Source: Corynebacterium auriscanis (lineage in GTDB: Bacteria > Actinomycetota > Actinomycetes > Mycobacteriales > Mycobacteriaceae). From it: a stretch of DNA of 64,000 nt. Position numbers and translations under genes: made by a program. The notes beneath the pieces were generated by a model. It ran no database searches. It worked only from the letters and a program-made list of their open reading frames with translations, and was not told the DNA's origin. Where the stretch lies: assembly GCF_030408435.1 (NCBI RefSeq), contig NZ_CP047046.1, positions 850,572 through 914,571 of the forward strand, given 5' to 3'. Shown here one piece after another: positions 26,631-35,550 of this stretch. Each line of letters starts with the position of its first letter. Position 1 is the first letter of the stretch.

Positions 26631-28100
26631 GTGGACTTCATTTCAACGCGCGATGCAGCTAGAACCCCGGTAGCGTTCACCGACATCCTATTGTCAGGTT
26701 TGGCGCCAGATGGTGGTTTGTACCTTCCAGCGGAATACCCGCAATTGACCGATGAAACACTCACGCAATGGCGAGAATTACTGCAGGCGGGGAACACCAC
26801 GGAGCGGACCTCTTACGCTGCCTTGGCAGCGGAGATTCTCAAACTCTTCGTCGACGATATTCCCCCACAAGATCTGGAGGCCATTGCCGCGCGTGCGTAC
26901 ACCACGGACAAGTTCTCCTCCGCGGATATCGTACCCTTGACTACCCTAGAAGACGGAATCCTGCTGGGTCACCTGTCCGAAGGGCCTACCGCCGCATTTA
27001 AAGACATGGCTATGCAGTTGCTGGGCGAGCTGTTCGAATACGAGCTGGCCCGCCGCGGGGAGACCCTCAATATTTTAGGTGCGACCAGTGGTGATACCGG
27101 AAGCTCCGCGGAGTACGCCATGCGCGGTCGCGATGGCATCCGCGTATTCATGCTCACCCCTGCCGGTCGCATGACACCATTTCAGCAAGCCCAGATGTTC
27201 AGCCTGGATGACCCGAATATCTTCAACATCGCCCTCGATGGAGTTTTCGACGACTGCCAAGACATCGTCAAGGAAGTCAGCTCGGATGCCAATTTCAAGC
27301 GCGACAATCGCATAGGAGCGGTGAACTCCATCAACTGGGCGCGCCTCATGGCGCAGATCGTGTACTACGTGGCCTGCTGGCTGCGTGCGACGGACTCCAA
27401 TGATCAGAAGGTCAGCTTCTCCGTACCCACTGGCAATTTCGGAGACATCTGTGCAGGTCACATCGCCCGCCAAATGGGGCTGCCCATTGATCGCCTGATC
27501 GTCGCCACCAATGAAAACGACGTACTGGACGAGTTCTTCCGTACGGGTGATTACACGGTCCGGTCGGCGGCACAAACGCACGCCACATCAAGTCCTTCGA
27601 TGGATATCAGCCGGGCGTCGAACTTTGAAAGGTTCATCTTCGACCTGCTGGGCCGAGATGCCAAGCGCACCGCCGACCTGTTCGGGGTACAGGTTAAACA
27701 GGGTGGCTTTAGCTTGGCCCAAGATCCGGTGTTCGCAGCCGCCGCGGAGCGTTATGGCTTCCTTTCTGCTTCCTCTACGCACGCCGATCGGGTGGCTTGT
27801 ATTGCCGACGCCGCCACGCGGTTGAAGACGTTTATCGATCCGCACACCGCCGATGGCGTGAACGCTGCGCGTGCCGTCCGTGACCAGGTGGATACTCCCA
27901 TCGTGGTGTTGGAGACAGCGCTGCCCGTGAAATTCTCCGAGACGATCGTGGAGGCCACAGGAAAGGAACCACAGGTACCCGCGCGTTTCGCAGACATCAT
28001 GAACGGCGGACGTCATGTGAAGGATTTGCCGAATGATGCCACCGTGGTGAAACAGTACATCCTCGATTCCATCGCCCAGACAAAGGAAATCGAGAACTAA
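26631..28100 (+). CDS. thrC: Threonine synthase
   Basis: A 489-aa PLP enzyme converting O-phosphohomoserine to threonine. The N-terminus MDFISTRDAARTPVAFTD is typical. The PLP lysine lies in EGPTAAFKDMAMQL and the phosphate loop near GATSGDTGSSAEYAMRGR; PTGNFGDICAG binds the cofactor. Length fits the long (E. coli/yeast-like) class used by corynebacteria. GTG start, probably leaderless. It stands alone, with hom and thrB not nearby. Confidence 0.96.
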   Translation: MDFISTRDAARTPVAFTDILLSGLAPDGGLYLPAEYPQLTDETLTQWRELLQAGNTTERTSYAALAAEILKLFVDDIPPQDLEAIAARAYTTDKFSSADIVPLTTLEDGILLGHLSEGPTAAFKDMAMQLLGELFEYELARRGETLNILGATSGDTGSSAEYAMRGRDGIRVFMLTPAGRMTPFQQAQMFSLDDPNIFNIALDGVFDDCQDIVKEVSSDANFKRDNRIGAVNSINWARLMAQIVYYVACWLRATDSNDQKVSFSVPTGNFGDICAGHIARQMGLPIDRLIVATNENDVLDEFFRTGDYTVRSAAQTHATSSPSMDISRASNFERFIFDLLGRDAKRTADLFGVQVKQGGFSLAQDPVFAAAAERYGFLSASSTHADRVACIADAATRLKTFIDPHTADGVNAARAVRDQVDTPIVVLETALPVKFSETIVEATGKEPQVPARFADIMNGGRHVKDLPNDATVVKQYILDSIAQTKEIEN

Positions 28101-28190
28101 CTGGGGAGTTCCCAGTCGGTTCTCGATTGGTCGTTCGGCTCAGCCCGTCGGGTGGGGTTTAGCTGTGTAACAGGACCGGCGTGGATCCCA

Positions 28191-30524
28191 CTAGCGGATG
28201 AACTTGGAAATCATCGGCCACAGCGCCAGGCCAAGCCCGCCGAGGGCACCGAGGGCGATCAACACCCAGCCCCAGGACGGAACCTGGCTGGAACCGCTGG
28301 GCTGTGCCGGTGGCTTGGGGTTGTTGGAGTTACCGTTGTCGCCGTTGTTACCGTTATTGTCGTTGTTGTCGTTATCAGCTGAGCCCTTCGTTCCCTTGAC
28401 ATCAAAGGTGATGAACTCCCACGGTGTGGGCTGAGACAGCTCGGCTGGTGAGCCGGCCTTTGGTACCGCGCGTACCTTGACGGTGTACTTCCCCGGAGCG
28501 GTGAACACCCAGTTGATGTGGGAGTGACCTGGATCGGGGTACGTGAAGGTCTTGGTGTTGTCTGCGATGAAGTGCGGGGTTCTGTCTAAGCTGCTGGTCT
28601 TGAAGGCAAACCACTGTGCACCGGCGGGGCTCGTGCCAGGGGCAATTTCGAAGTCCACTCCCTTGGGGAACGTGGAACGATCGAGGTGCTCGGTCGAGAA
28701 ACCGGGCCACACCAAATACTTGTTCTGGCTTTCTGGCAGCAACCAGTATTGCTCGCCGGGTTTACCCAGGAAATCCCACGCGGAACCCTCCGTGGCCTTG
28801 CCCTTGCGCACCTTTCGAGCTTGCTCCCGGACCTCCAAGGTCACGGCCTTGGGGTCGCGCACCACGGAGGTGGTGGAGTGTTGACGAGTGTCATCACCAA
28901 TGGTTACTCGCAGTCCGTCTTTGGTGAGCGCTGGGGCAATGTCCACGTGGCCCTGCGACAGGGTGACGGGGGTTTTGTTCGGAACCGCTGCGGAATCCTC
29001 CGCCTTGGGCTCTTCGGCCGGGGCTGATGGGGCCGCGGATTGTGCGTTGCCCAGTTGGGCGGTGCCGTTGAGTGCGTATGGGGCGTTAGCCTTAGAATCC
29101 ACCTTCACGGTTGTTGCACCTGGCTTCACCCAGGATTGTGGCACAACAGTTAAGCGCCACTCTAGGTCTTTACCTGCGCAATCGGCATCGTATTCACCCG
29201 TGCGGTCGGCCGGGGTGGAAACGAAATCCACTTCACAGCTCGGCGCGTGGGAACCGGGACGGTACAATCCGCCCACAACGTGCAGCGATAGGGAATCATC
29301 CTTTGGTTTAACCGTCAGGGAATCGAACTCGTCAAATGCGGATCCCTGCTTGTTGGAGATGTGCACATCATTGGATGTGGGCTGGTAGTCGTTGCGCGCC
29401 AGGGTAGGGCTGGCTGGACGGGTTGGGGCTGTGGGGAAGGTGCCAGCCTTGGTCGTTTCACCCGTGGTTGCAGCACCCATTGCGTCGTAGCTTAGAGGCG
29501 CGGACACCCAGGGTTTGCTTACGGATTGTGCGCTGGGGACGTACACAACTTGGTAGCTGGATGTGCCTGCTCCCAGCATTTCCTCCCATTCCGCCATACC
29601 GGCCTTGACCGGTACTTCCGCCAAGTAGTGACCGTCGATGTAGAACACGGCAGTCCCGTTATCGCCAGCATTTCCGGTGGCGAACGTCAACGTGCTCATG
29701 TGCTCACGCTGGGCCGGGGCGATGGAGAGCTTCGCACCGGTGGCGGTCTGAGAGCCGTGGGAGGCAGCGGCGTCGAAAGCCTTCTTGACATCCCCGATGT
29801 TCTTAGATGATGGTTTGGTGCCACCGACCTGCCACGTTACCGTTTGCGCAGGGCTTTGGATTAGCTTGCCGTCTTTACCTCGGGCCGACGCCGACATTTT
29901 CATCACGTACCGACCTGGCTTGGTGAACGTGGTGTCATTGTGGCTGTGGTCACCCGCGGTTAACCAGATGGAGCGGTTGGCCTTGCGCACGCTGCTGAGA
30001 AGGTTCGCCACGGGGAAGCCTTCGCCGCCACGGGAGAGCGTCATATCACCGGGACCTTGGAAATCCACCAAGTCCAGCTGGAAGCTACCATCGCGGAACC
30101 GCTCTACCGGGATGTTCGTATCTGCACCAAAACCTTGCCACAGCATGTTCTTCAGATCGGCTGGGACAGCCTGAGCCCAGAACAAAGGTTGTCCGGGCTT
30201 GCCCAGAATCTCTTCACCGGGTTCATCGGTCACGAGGCGAATGAACTGCTGTTGTTCGGACTTGTTCCTGCCGCGCTGTAGGTAGTAGTGCGGCAGCCAA
30301 GATACGGTCTCATCCACCGGAGAAGTATCACCGTAGCTGGACTTCAGGGTGAAGTTGTTCTGACCCTTATCCCAGAATGCCTTTGGGGAATCAACGTGGC
30401 CCTCGGACATGACGATTTTCTGGTCATCGGGGCCCGCAACGGCGGTGAGATGCTGGCCCGCAGGTGTGGACAGTGCGATCGCGACGGCTAGCACGCGACG
30501 CGGCCAGCGAGAGCTATGAGGCAT
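28191..30524 (-). CDS. Surface-anchored protein with actinobacterial wall-repeat domains
   Basis: A 777-aa secreted protein: signal peptide (about 1-30), at least two repeats that begin GHVD and run to FLGKPG / WPGFST (near residues 41 and 545), an Asn/Asp-rich spacer (DNDNNDNNGNNGDNGNSNN), and a C-terminal membrane helix (WGWVLIALGALGGLGLALW) with a short basic tail. There is no LPXTG. This matches the actinobacterial surface-anchored/choice-of-anchor M proteins often found with metal ABC transporters. Good AAGGAG site. A perfect 17-bp palindrome of Fur/Zur type sits right before that site, so metal control is likely. Ligand unknown; no transporter genes are adjacent. Confidence 0.8.
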   Translation of the reverse strand: MPHSSRWPRRVLAVAIALSTPAGQHLTAVAGPDDQKIVMSEGHVDSPKAFWDKGQNNFTLKSSYGDTSPVDETVSWLPHYYLQRGRNKSEQQQFIRLVTDEPGEEILGKPGQPLFWAQAVPADLKNMLWQGFGADTNIPVERFRDGSFQLDLVDFQGPGDMTLSRGGEGFPVANLLSSVRKANRSIWLTAGDHSHNDTTFTKPGRYVMKMSASARGKDGKLIQSPAQTVTWQVGGTKPSSKNIGDVKKAFDAAASHGSQTATGAKLSIAPAQREHMSTLTFATGNAGDNGTAVFYIDGHYLAEVPVKAGMAEWEEMLGAGTSSYQVVYVPSAQSVSKPWVSAPLSYDAMGAATTGETTKAGTFPTAPTRPASPTLARNDYQPTSNDVHISNKQGSAFDEFDSLTVKPKDDSLSLHVVGGLYRPGSHAPSCEVDFVSTPADRTGEYDADCAGKDLEWRLTVVPQSWVKPGATTVKVDSKANAPYALNGTAQLGNAQSAAPSAPAEEPKAEDSAAVPNKTPVTLSQGHVDIAPALTKDGLRVTIGDDTRQHSTTSVVRDPKAVTLEVREQARKVRKGKATEGSAWDFLGKPGEQYWLLPESQNKYLVWPGFSTEHLDRSTFPKGVDFEIAPGTSPAGAQWFAFKTSSLDRTPHFIADNTKTFTYPDPGHSHINWVFTAPGKYTVKVRAVPKAGSPAELSQPTPWEFITFDVKGTKGSADNDNNDNNGNNGDNGNSNNPKPPAQPSGSSQVPSWGWVLIALGALGGLGLALWPMISKFIR

Positions 30525-30539
30525 TAACCAATCTCCTTA

Positions 30540-30556
30540 TCGATAATTGTTATCGA
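30540..30556. promoter_or_regulatory. Perfect 17-bp palindrome, Fur/Zur-like operator
   Basis: TCGATAA-TTG-TTATCGA (plus strand) is a perfect inverted repeat with a 3-base centre, ending one base before the Shine-Dalgarno of the surface-protein gene. The GATAA-N3-TTATC core resembles actinobacterial Zur boxes. No regulator gene is in the window, so the assignment is inference. Confidence 0.55.
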
Positions 30557-30620
30557 ATGCAAGATTAAGGGAAACTGGCGATTAAATGACAACTCATTTC
30601 AATAACGGGGGTAAGTGGGG

Positions 30621-32099
30621 TTAGTTGGGGTGACTGCGACGCTGTCGTAGATCGATACCACCAACCACAAACGCAGCTAGGCACACCGCCATGATCGCGC
30701 CATAACCCGCAGCAATACCTGCAGCTGGGGGGTTAGAAGCCATCACTGCGAAGGTGATTGCGGTGACCACCGTCAAGCCCACGGAGGTACCGATGCGCTG
30801 GCCAGTTTGCAACACCGCCCCAGACGAGCCGGCATAGGAGAGCGGAACATCGGCCAACGTAAGTGTCTGGTTAGGACTAATAACAGCACCTTGTCCCGCG
30901 CCAACGAGGGTCAAAGAGAGCACCAAGAACCATTCGGAGATGCCCCAGCGATCGACAGCCAAGACGATGCCGATGGTTAGCCCGAGCCCAATCAACACCA
31001 TCACCATGCCAGCCATGACGATGGGCCGGCCCTTTGTAGTGACGTGTTTGCCGGCCCAGTTCGCCGAAAATGCGCTGGATATTGCGGCTGGAATGCCCAC
31101 GACGCTGGCTACGAGTGCGGAGTGGCCTAGGACGTTCTGGAAATAAAGTGCCAACAGCACCCAGATGCTGGTGATTCCTGCAAACCAAAGGGCTGCCAGC
31201 AAGGCGCCATTGCGGAAGCTGGTGTGTGTGAAGATATCCAGATTCACCATGGGAGAATGCCCGGCATTTTCAACTCGACGTTCCCACTTCACCCACGCCA
31301 AAACCAAAATTATACCAATGGGCAGCAGGACCCAGACTGCGGGCGAAACTGCTGATTCTGCAAAAGGAATAAGCACTGCCAAAACGGCCGCACCCAAAAG
31401 TAGTGCACCCAGGGGGTCAAAAGATTTAATAGTGCGCCTCAGGCCGATGGGGTTGCCTGTGTGTGGATCGCGCACCCTAGCCAGCAGAGGGCGGGGGAAC
31501 CACCGCAACCCTAGGATCACCGCGAGGATTCCGAAAGGTAGATTAACAAGGAATGTTAGGCGCCAGCCCAAGTCGGGGCCGCCCAGTTTGATGAGCAAAC
31601 CACCCAGGACGGGGCCGACGGCCACGGCAATTCCCACGGTGGACCCGAAATAACCAAAAGCCCGGCCGCGCTCCTTGCCTTGGAAATACTGCTGAATCAT
31701 GCCCACACCCTGCGGGTTGAGAAGGCCGGCCCCCACGCCTTGGGCGAATCGTGCAGCGTTCAGGGCGTCGGCATGGGGAGCAAAACCGGCGGCCATGGAA
31801 CACGTGGTGTACACGATGATGCCCACCAAGAACATGCCCCCGCGCCCGAGTAAATCACCGGCGCGCCCCGCGGCGACCAGAACCACGCCAAAGGTCAACG
31901 CATAACCCGAAAGCACCCACTGGATCGCCGAGTTGTCGGCGCTCAAACCGGCCTTGATTGATGGTAAAGCCACGTTGACAATGGACACACTGATCAACGA
32001 CATAAAGATCGCCGCGAGTACCACACTGAGGATCTTCCAACGATCTGGGTCTTGACCTACGGGGTATGTGGGGGTGTTCGCCTCGGACGTTTTCATCAT
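30621..32099 (-). CDS. DHA2-family MFS transporter (EmrB/QacA type)
   Basis: A 492-aa drug:H+ antiporter-like protein with about 14 hydrophobic segments. Motif A appears as GRAGDLLGRGGMF, motif C as GSTVGIAVAVGPVLGG, and the TM1 motif as LDxT-like SIVNVALPSIKAGL. Substrates cannot be told from sequence; multidrug efflux or lipid/siderophore export are possible. Start at tandem ATG codons (32099/32096). It lies 96 bases downstream of the surface-protein start, on the same strand but ahead of it in transcription order; whether the two are co-transcribed is unclear. Confidence 0.87.
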   Translation of the reverse strand: MMKTSEANTPTYPVGQDPDRWKILSVVLAAIFMSLISVSIVNVALPSIKAGLSADNSAIQWVLSGYALTFGVVLVAAGRAGDLLGRGGMFLVGIIVYTTCSMAAGFAPHADALNAARFAQGVGAGLLNPQGVGMIQQYFQGKERGRAFGYFGSTVGIAVAVGPVLGGLLIKLGGPDLGWRLTFLVNLPFGILAVILGLRWFPRPLLARVRDPHTGNPIGLRRTIKSFDPLGALLLGAAVLAVLIPFAESAVSPAVWVLLPIGIILVLAWVKWERRVENAGHSPMVNLDIFTHTSFRNGALLAALWFAGITSIWVLLALYFQNVLGHSALVASVVGIPAAISSAFSANWAGKHVTTKGRPIVMAGMVMVLIGLGLTIGIVLAVDRWGISEWFLVLSLTLVGAGQGAVISPNQTLTLADVPLSYAGSSGAVLQTGQRIGTSVGLTVVTAITFAVMASNPPAAGIAAGYGAIMAVCLAAFVVGGIDLRQRRSHPN

Positions 32100-32274
32100 T
32101 CCAGTATGGGCAGGTCCGAATAAGGTTTCAACTCAACTGGACTGCCCTTTCACCGAAAGATCAAGGCGCCGCGAAGGTCCGCGTCAAACTGCGTTGTGCT
32201 TGCGGATATTCAGCGTTTAGTATTAACCGAACATTTTTGAAGGCCTCACCTTTCTCTCACAGTAGGAGGAGAAT

Positions 32275-33561
32275 ATGGAGAATAACAGTTCTCCGGCGCG
32301 CCCCGTGTCCAACGACTCGCACCAGGTCGACGGGCAGGCAACCACCGCTGAGCAGACCCCCACTGCCAATGTGAAGGCGGCGGCGGGCCGCGCTTCCATC
32401 CTGGGCGCTATGTTCCTCATGGCTACCAGCGCGATCGGTCCGGGCTTTTTGACCCAGACATCCGTCTTCACCGTGAAGATGGGCGCTGCGTTCGCCTTCG
32501 CGATCGTGTTGTCGATCATTGTGGACATCGCCATTCAGCTGAACGTGTGGCGCGTATTGGCCGTGTCCGGCAAGCGCGCAAACGAACTGGGTAATACCGT
32601 TGTCCCATACCTCGGCTGGTTCCTCGGCGCGTTGGTTTTCATCGGAGGCCTCGTATTCAACATTGGTAACATCGCCGGTGCGGGCTTGGGCATGAATGCC
32701 ATGTTCGGCATCGATGCCAAAATCGGTGGCTTGATTTCCGCCGTCATTGCCATTTTGATTTTCTCGTCCAAGAAAGCCGGAATGGCTCTTGACCGCTTGG
32801 TTGTTCTGCTGGGCGCTGTCATGATTCTGCTGATGCTGTACGTGGCAATCACTGCGCACCCGCCGGTCGGTGAGGCCCTTAAGCAGTCCGTCATGCCGGA
32901 AAAGGTCGACTTTTTGGTTATCACCACCCTCATTGGTGGCACCGTGGGCGGTTACATCACCTTCGCCGGCGCGCACCGCATGATTGATAGTGGACATGTG
33001 GGGCCAGAAGCCGTCAAGGACATCACTCGTGCTTCCGTCCTGGGCATCGTCATTACCGGTATCCTCCGCGTACTGCTGTTCCTAGCCATCCTGGGCGTGG
33101 TTGCAACCGGTGTAACCCTGGCCCAGCAGAACACAGCCGCGGATGCGTTCCGCCACGCAGCCGGTGACATCGGCTTACGTGCGTTTGGTGTGGTCCTGTG
33201 GTCTGCCGCTCTGACCTCCGTCATTGGTGCGGCTTATACCTCCATCACATTCGTGACCAAGCAAACCACCAACGTGAAGTACCGCAATATCGCCACTGCC
33301 GTATTCATCTTGGTGTGTACGGTTATCTACTTGGTGCTCAACCAGACTCCGCAGGGCCTGTTGGTTTTCGCTGGCGCGTTCAACGGACTGATCCTGCCGG
33401 TCGGTTTCGCCCTTGTACTGTGGGTTGCTGCGAAGCGCAAGGACTTGCTGCACGGGTATCAGTACCCTAAGTGGCTGCTGGTCATCGGTGCAGCGGCATG
33501 GTTGCTGACCATCTTCATGGGCGTGAAGTCCCTCACCGGCCTGTCGGCACTGTGGGGTTAG
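32275..33561 (+). CDS. NRAMP-related permease, YcsG type
   Basis: A 428-aa membrane protein with about 11 helices of the NRAMP/LeuT fold, closest to the YcsG branch. The TM1 place that reads DPGN in metal transporters is GPGF here (FLMATSAIGPGFLTQT), and the TM6 MPH region is AGAH. These losses argue against classic Mn/Fe transport. In Bacillus subtilis ycsG is next to the 5-oxoprolinase genes, and here the permease is convergent with pxpA-pxpBC, so 5-oxoproline or a related substrate is a reasonable inference. Strong AGGAGGAGAAT ribosome site. A Gln/Thr/Ala-rich tail precedes helix 1. Confidence 0.82.
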   Translation: MENNSSPARPVSNDSHQVDGQATTAEQTPTANVKAAAGRASILGAMFLMATSAIGPGFLTQTSVFTVKMGAAFAFAIVLSIIVDIAIQLNVWRVLAVSGKRANELGNTVVPYLGWFLGALVFIGGLVFNIGNIAGAGLGMNAMFGIDAKIGGLISAVIAILIFSSKKAGMALDRLVVLLGAVMILLMLYVAITAHPPVGEALKQSVMPEKVDFLVITTLIGGTVGGYITFAGAHRMIDSGHVGPEAVKDITRASVLGIVITGILRVLLFLAILGVVATGVTLAQQNTAADAFRHAAGDIGLRAFGVVLWSAALTSVIGAAYTSITFVTKQTTNVKYRNIATAVFILVCTVIYLVLNQTPQGLLVFAGAFNGLILPVGFALVLWVAAKRKDLLHGYQYPKWLLVIGAAAWLLTIFMGVKSLTGLSALWG

Positions 33562-33634
33562 CCTTTGTATTGGGCTAGCCTCCTAGTCTGTGCGCTAGGT
33601 GCTGGAAGCACGCATTTTTAATTCTTTATCATTC

Positions 33635-33678
33635 GACGCCCCACTGGGATCCTTGAGCTAGGGAATCCGTGGGGCGTC
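33635..33678. terminator. Hairpin between two convergent transcription units
   Basis: GACGCCCCAC (33635-33644) pairs perfectly with GTGGGGCGTC (33669-33678), enclosing a 24-base loop. It lies between the NRAMP-like gene and the biotin carboxylase gene and could serve both. On the minus-strand side it is followed by an A/T-rich tract; there is no clean T-run. The left arm is also part of a GGCGTCG + A-rich motif copy. Confidence 0.55.
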
Positions 33679-33734
33679 GGTGTGTGTGGCACAGGTGTGT
33701 GAGGGACAGGTGTGTGGCACAGGTGCGTGAGGGA

Positions 33735-35534
33735 TTAGTCCTCGATCACGGCCAGCACTGTTCCGCGGTCTACCTTCTCGCCAGCTTGGACCTTGATGCT
33801 CACGCGGCCAGTGGAGTTGGCGGTAATCGTGGATTCCATCTTCATCGCTTCGATGACGGCGATTGCGTCGCCCTTCTCCACGAAAGAGCCGTCGATGACT
33901 TTCCACGCCACCACGGAACCGGCGTAAGGGGAGGTCACTCCGCCTGCGACGTCTCCAGAGTCCCCTGTGGACCCCGGGGAACCGGCCGCACCAGCACCAG
34001 CGGCCTCACCGGCACCCGCGGCGCCCGCGCTGCCAGCCCCGCCCAGCAGGCCAACTGGAATGCCGATGCGGTGCAGTTCGCCGTCGATTTCCACCACGAG
34101 GGTCTGGCGTTCAGTGTAGGTGTCTTCGATGTCCACGCCGTGGCCCAAGGTGATGCCGGTGCCTGGCTTGTATTCCTTGTCCACCCAGTCGGTGTATACA
34201 CCCAGCTGGCCGTCTGCGGCGGTCAGTGCTGGGTTACCAATCATATCGCGGTGGAATGGGATGACAGTGCGCACTCCGGCGATTTCAAACTCCGCCAGCG
34301 CACTGGCGGCGCGACGCAGTGCGATTTCGCGGGTTGGGCCCCACACGATCAGCTTAGCCAGCAGGGAATCGTAGAAACCGGGGATCTCCGATCCGGAGCG
34401 TACACCGGAATCCACGCGCACGCCGGGGCCGGTGGGGGCCTCGAACTTGGTGACTACACCGGGGCTGGGGACGAATCCGTGGGCCACGTCTTCGGCGTTG
34501 ATGCGGAACTCGAAAGCGTGACCGTTGGACTGCGGATCGCCCTGGAAAGACAGCGGTAGGCCAGCGGCGATGCGGAACTGTTCGGCAATGATGTCCACGC
34601 TGGTCACAGCTTCCGTGACGGGGTGCTCCACCTGCACGCGGGTGTTGACCTCGAGGAAGGACACGGTGCCGTCCTCGGACACGATGAATTCAACCGTGCC
34701 GGCGCCACGGTACCCAGCGGTGCGGCAGATGCGGCGGGCGCCTTCGACGATGGAGGAACGCTGGGTCTCGGTGAGGAATGGGGCCGGAGCTTCCTCGATC
34801 AGCTTCTGGAAACGGCGCTGGGTGGAGCAATCGCGGGTGCCGATCACGGCGACATTGCCGTGATCGTCGGCCAAGACCTGCGCTTCCACGTGGCGGGGGC
34901 GCATGAGGAACTTCTCCACGTAGCACTCGGGGCGCCCGAAGGCCTCTTTAGCCTCGCGACCCGCAGAGACGAAGGCATCTTCGATGTCTTCCATGCGCTC
35001 CACGACTTTCAGGCCGCGGCCGCCGCCACCGAATGCTGCCTTGATGGCGATGGGCATGCCGTGTTCTTCGGCGAACTCGCGCGCCTCTTGCCAGTCGTGG
35101 ATGGGATGGGAAGTACCGGGAGCTAGAGGTGCGCCGGCTTCGGTGGCCAGCTTGCGAGCGGAGACCTTGTCACCCAGCTGATCGATGGAATCAGGGGTGG
35201 GGCCAATCCACGTCAGGCCGGCAGCTTCCACGTCGCGCGCGAAGCTGGAGTTCTCCGAGAGAAAACCGTAGCCAGGATGCACGCAATCTGCACCTGCGCG
35301 GGCTGCGATGTCCAGCAGGGCGGGCACGTTCATGTAGGTCTCGGCAGAGGTGTTGCCGGGCAGGGCGTAGGCCTCGTCGGCGACGAGGGTGTGCAGCGCG
35401 CCGGCGTCGGCCTCAGAGTAAACGGCGATGGAGCGAATGCCCAGATCCCGAGCTACACGGGCGATGCGCACGGCGATTTCGCCACGGTTGGCAATCAGAA
35501 CGCTGTGCAGGTTGAGGGTTGAATCGTTGGTCAT
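33735..35534 (-). CDS. Biotin carboxylase fused to biotin carboxyl carrier domain
   Basis: A 599-aa biotin-dependent protein. Residues 1-450 form a biotin carboxylase (LIANRGEIAVRIARVARDLG, ATP-grasp loop GGGGRGLKVV, catalytic EVNTRVQVEHPVTE). An Ala/Gly/Ser-rich linker (about 475-525) leads to a biotinyl domain with EAMKMEST, biotinyl-Lys K565. It is the third gene of the pxpA-pxpBC operon, 16 bases after pxpBC. Such carboxylases often accompany PxpBC-type subunits, as in urea amidolyase-like systems; the carboxylated substrate is not proven. Start ATG 35534 is chosen because the family sequence begins there. It could alternatively be a general acyl-CoA carboxylase alpha chain, but operon context favours a dedicated role. 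Confidence 0.88.
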   Translation of the reverse strand: MTNDSTLNLHSVLIANRGEIAVRIARVARDLGIRSIAVYSEADAGALHTLVADEAYALPGNTSAETYMNVPALLDIAARAGADCVHPGYGFLSENSSFARDVEAAGLTWIGPTPDSIDQLGDKVSARKLATEAGAPLAPGTSHPIHDWQEAREFAEEHGMPIAIKAAFGGGGRGLKVVERMEDIEDAFVSAGREAKEAFGRPECYVEKFLMRPRHVEAQVLADDHGNVAVIGTRDCSTQRRFQKLIEEAPAPFLTETQRSSIVEGARRICRTAGYRGAGTVEFIVSEDGTVSFLEVNTRVQVEHPVTEAVTSVDIIAEQFRIAAGLPLSFQGDPQSNGHAFEFRINAEDVAHGFVPSPGVVTKFEAPTGPGVRVDSGVRSGSEIPGFYDSLLAKLIVWGPTREIALRRAASALAEFEIAGVRTVIPFHRDMIGNPALTAADGQLGVYTDWVDKEYKPGTGITLGHGVDIEDTYTERQTLVVEIDGELHRIGIPVGLLGGAGSAGAAGAGEAAGAGAAGSPGSTGDSGDVAGGVTSPYAGSVVAWKVIDGSFVEKGDAIAVIEAMKMESTITANSTGRVSIKVQAGEKVDRGTVLAVIED

Positions 35535-35550
35535 GGTGAAAGTGTTGTCC

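Noticed and set aside
28101..28190. Terminator after thrC
   Set aside because: CTGGGGAGTTCCCAG can form only a very short hairpin and no T-run follows; not strong enough to list.
30525..30620. Terminator between the MFS gene and the surface-protein gene
   Set aside because: I found only the palindrome near the ribosome site; no stem followed by a T-run is present.
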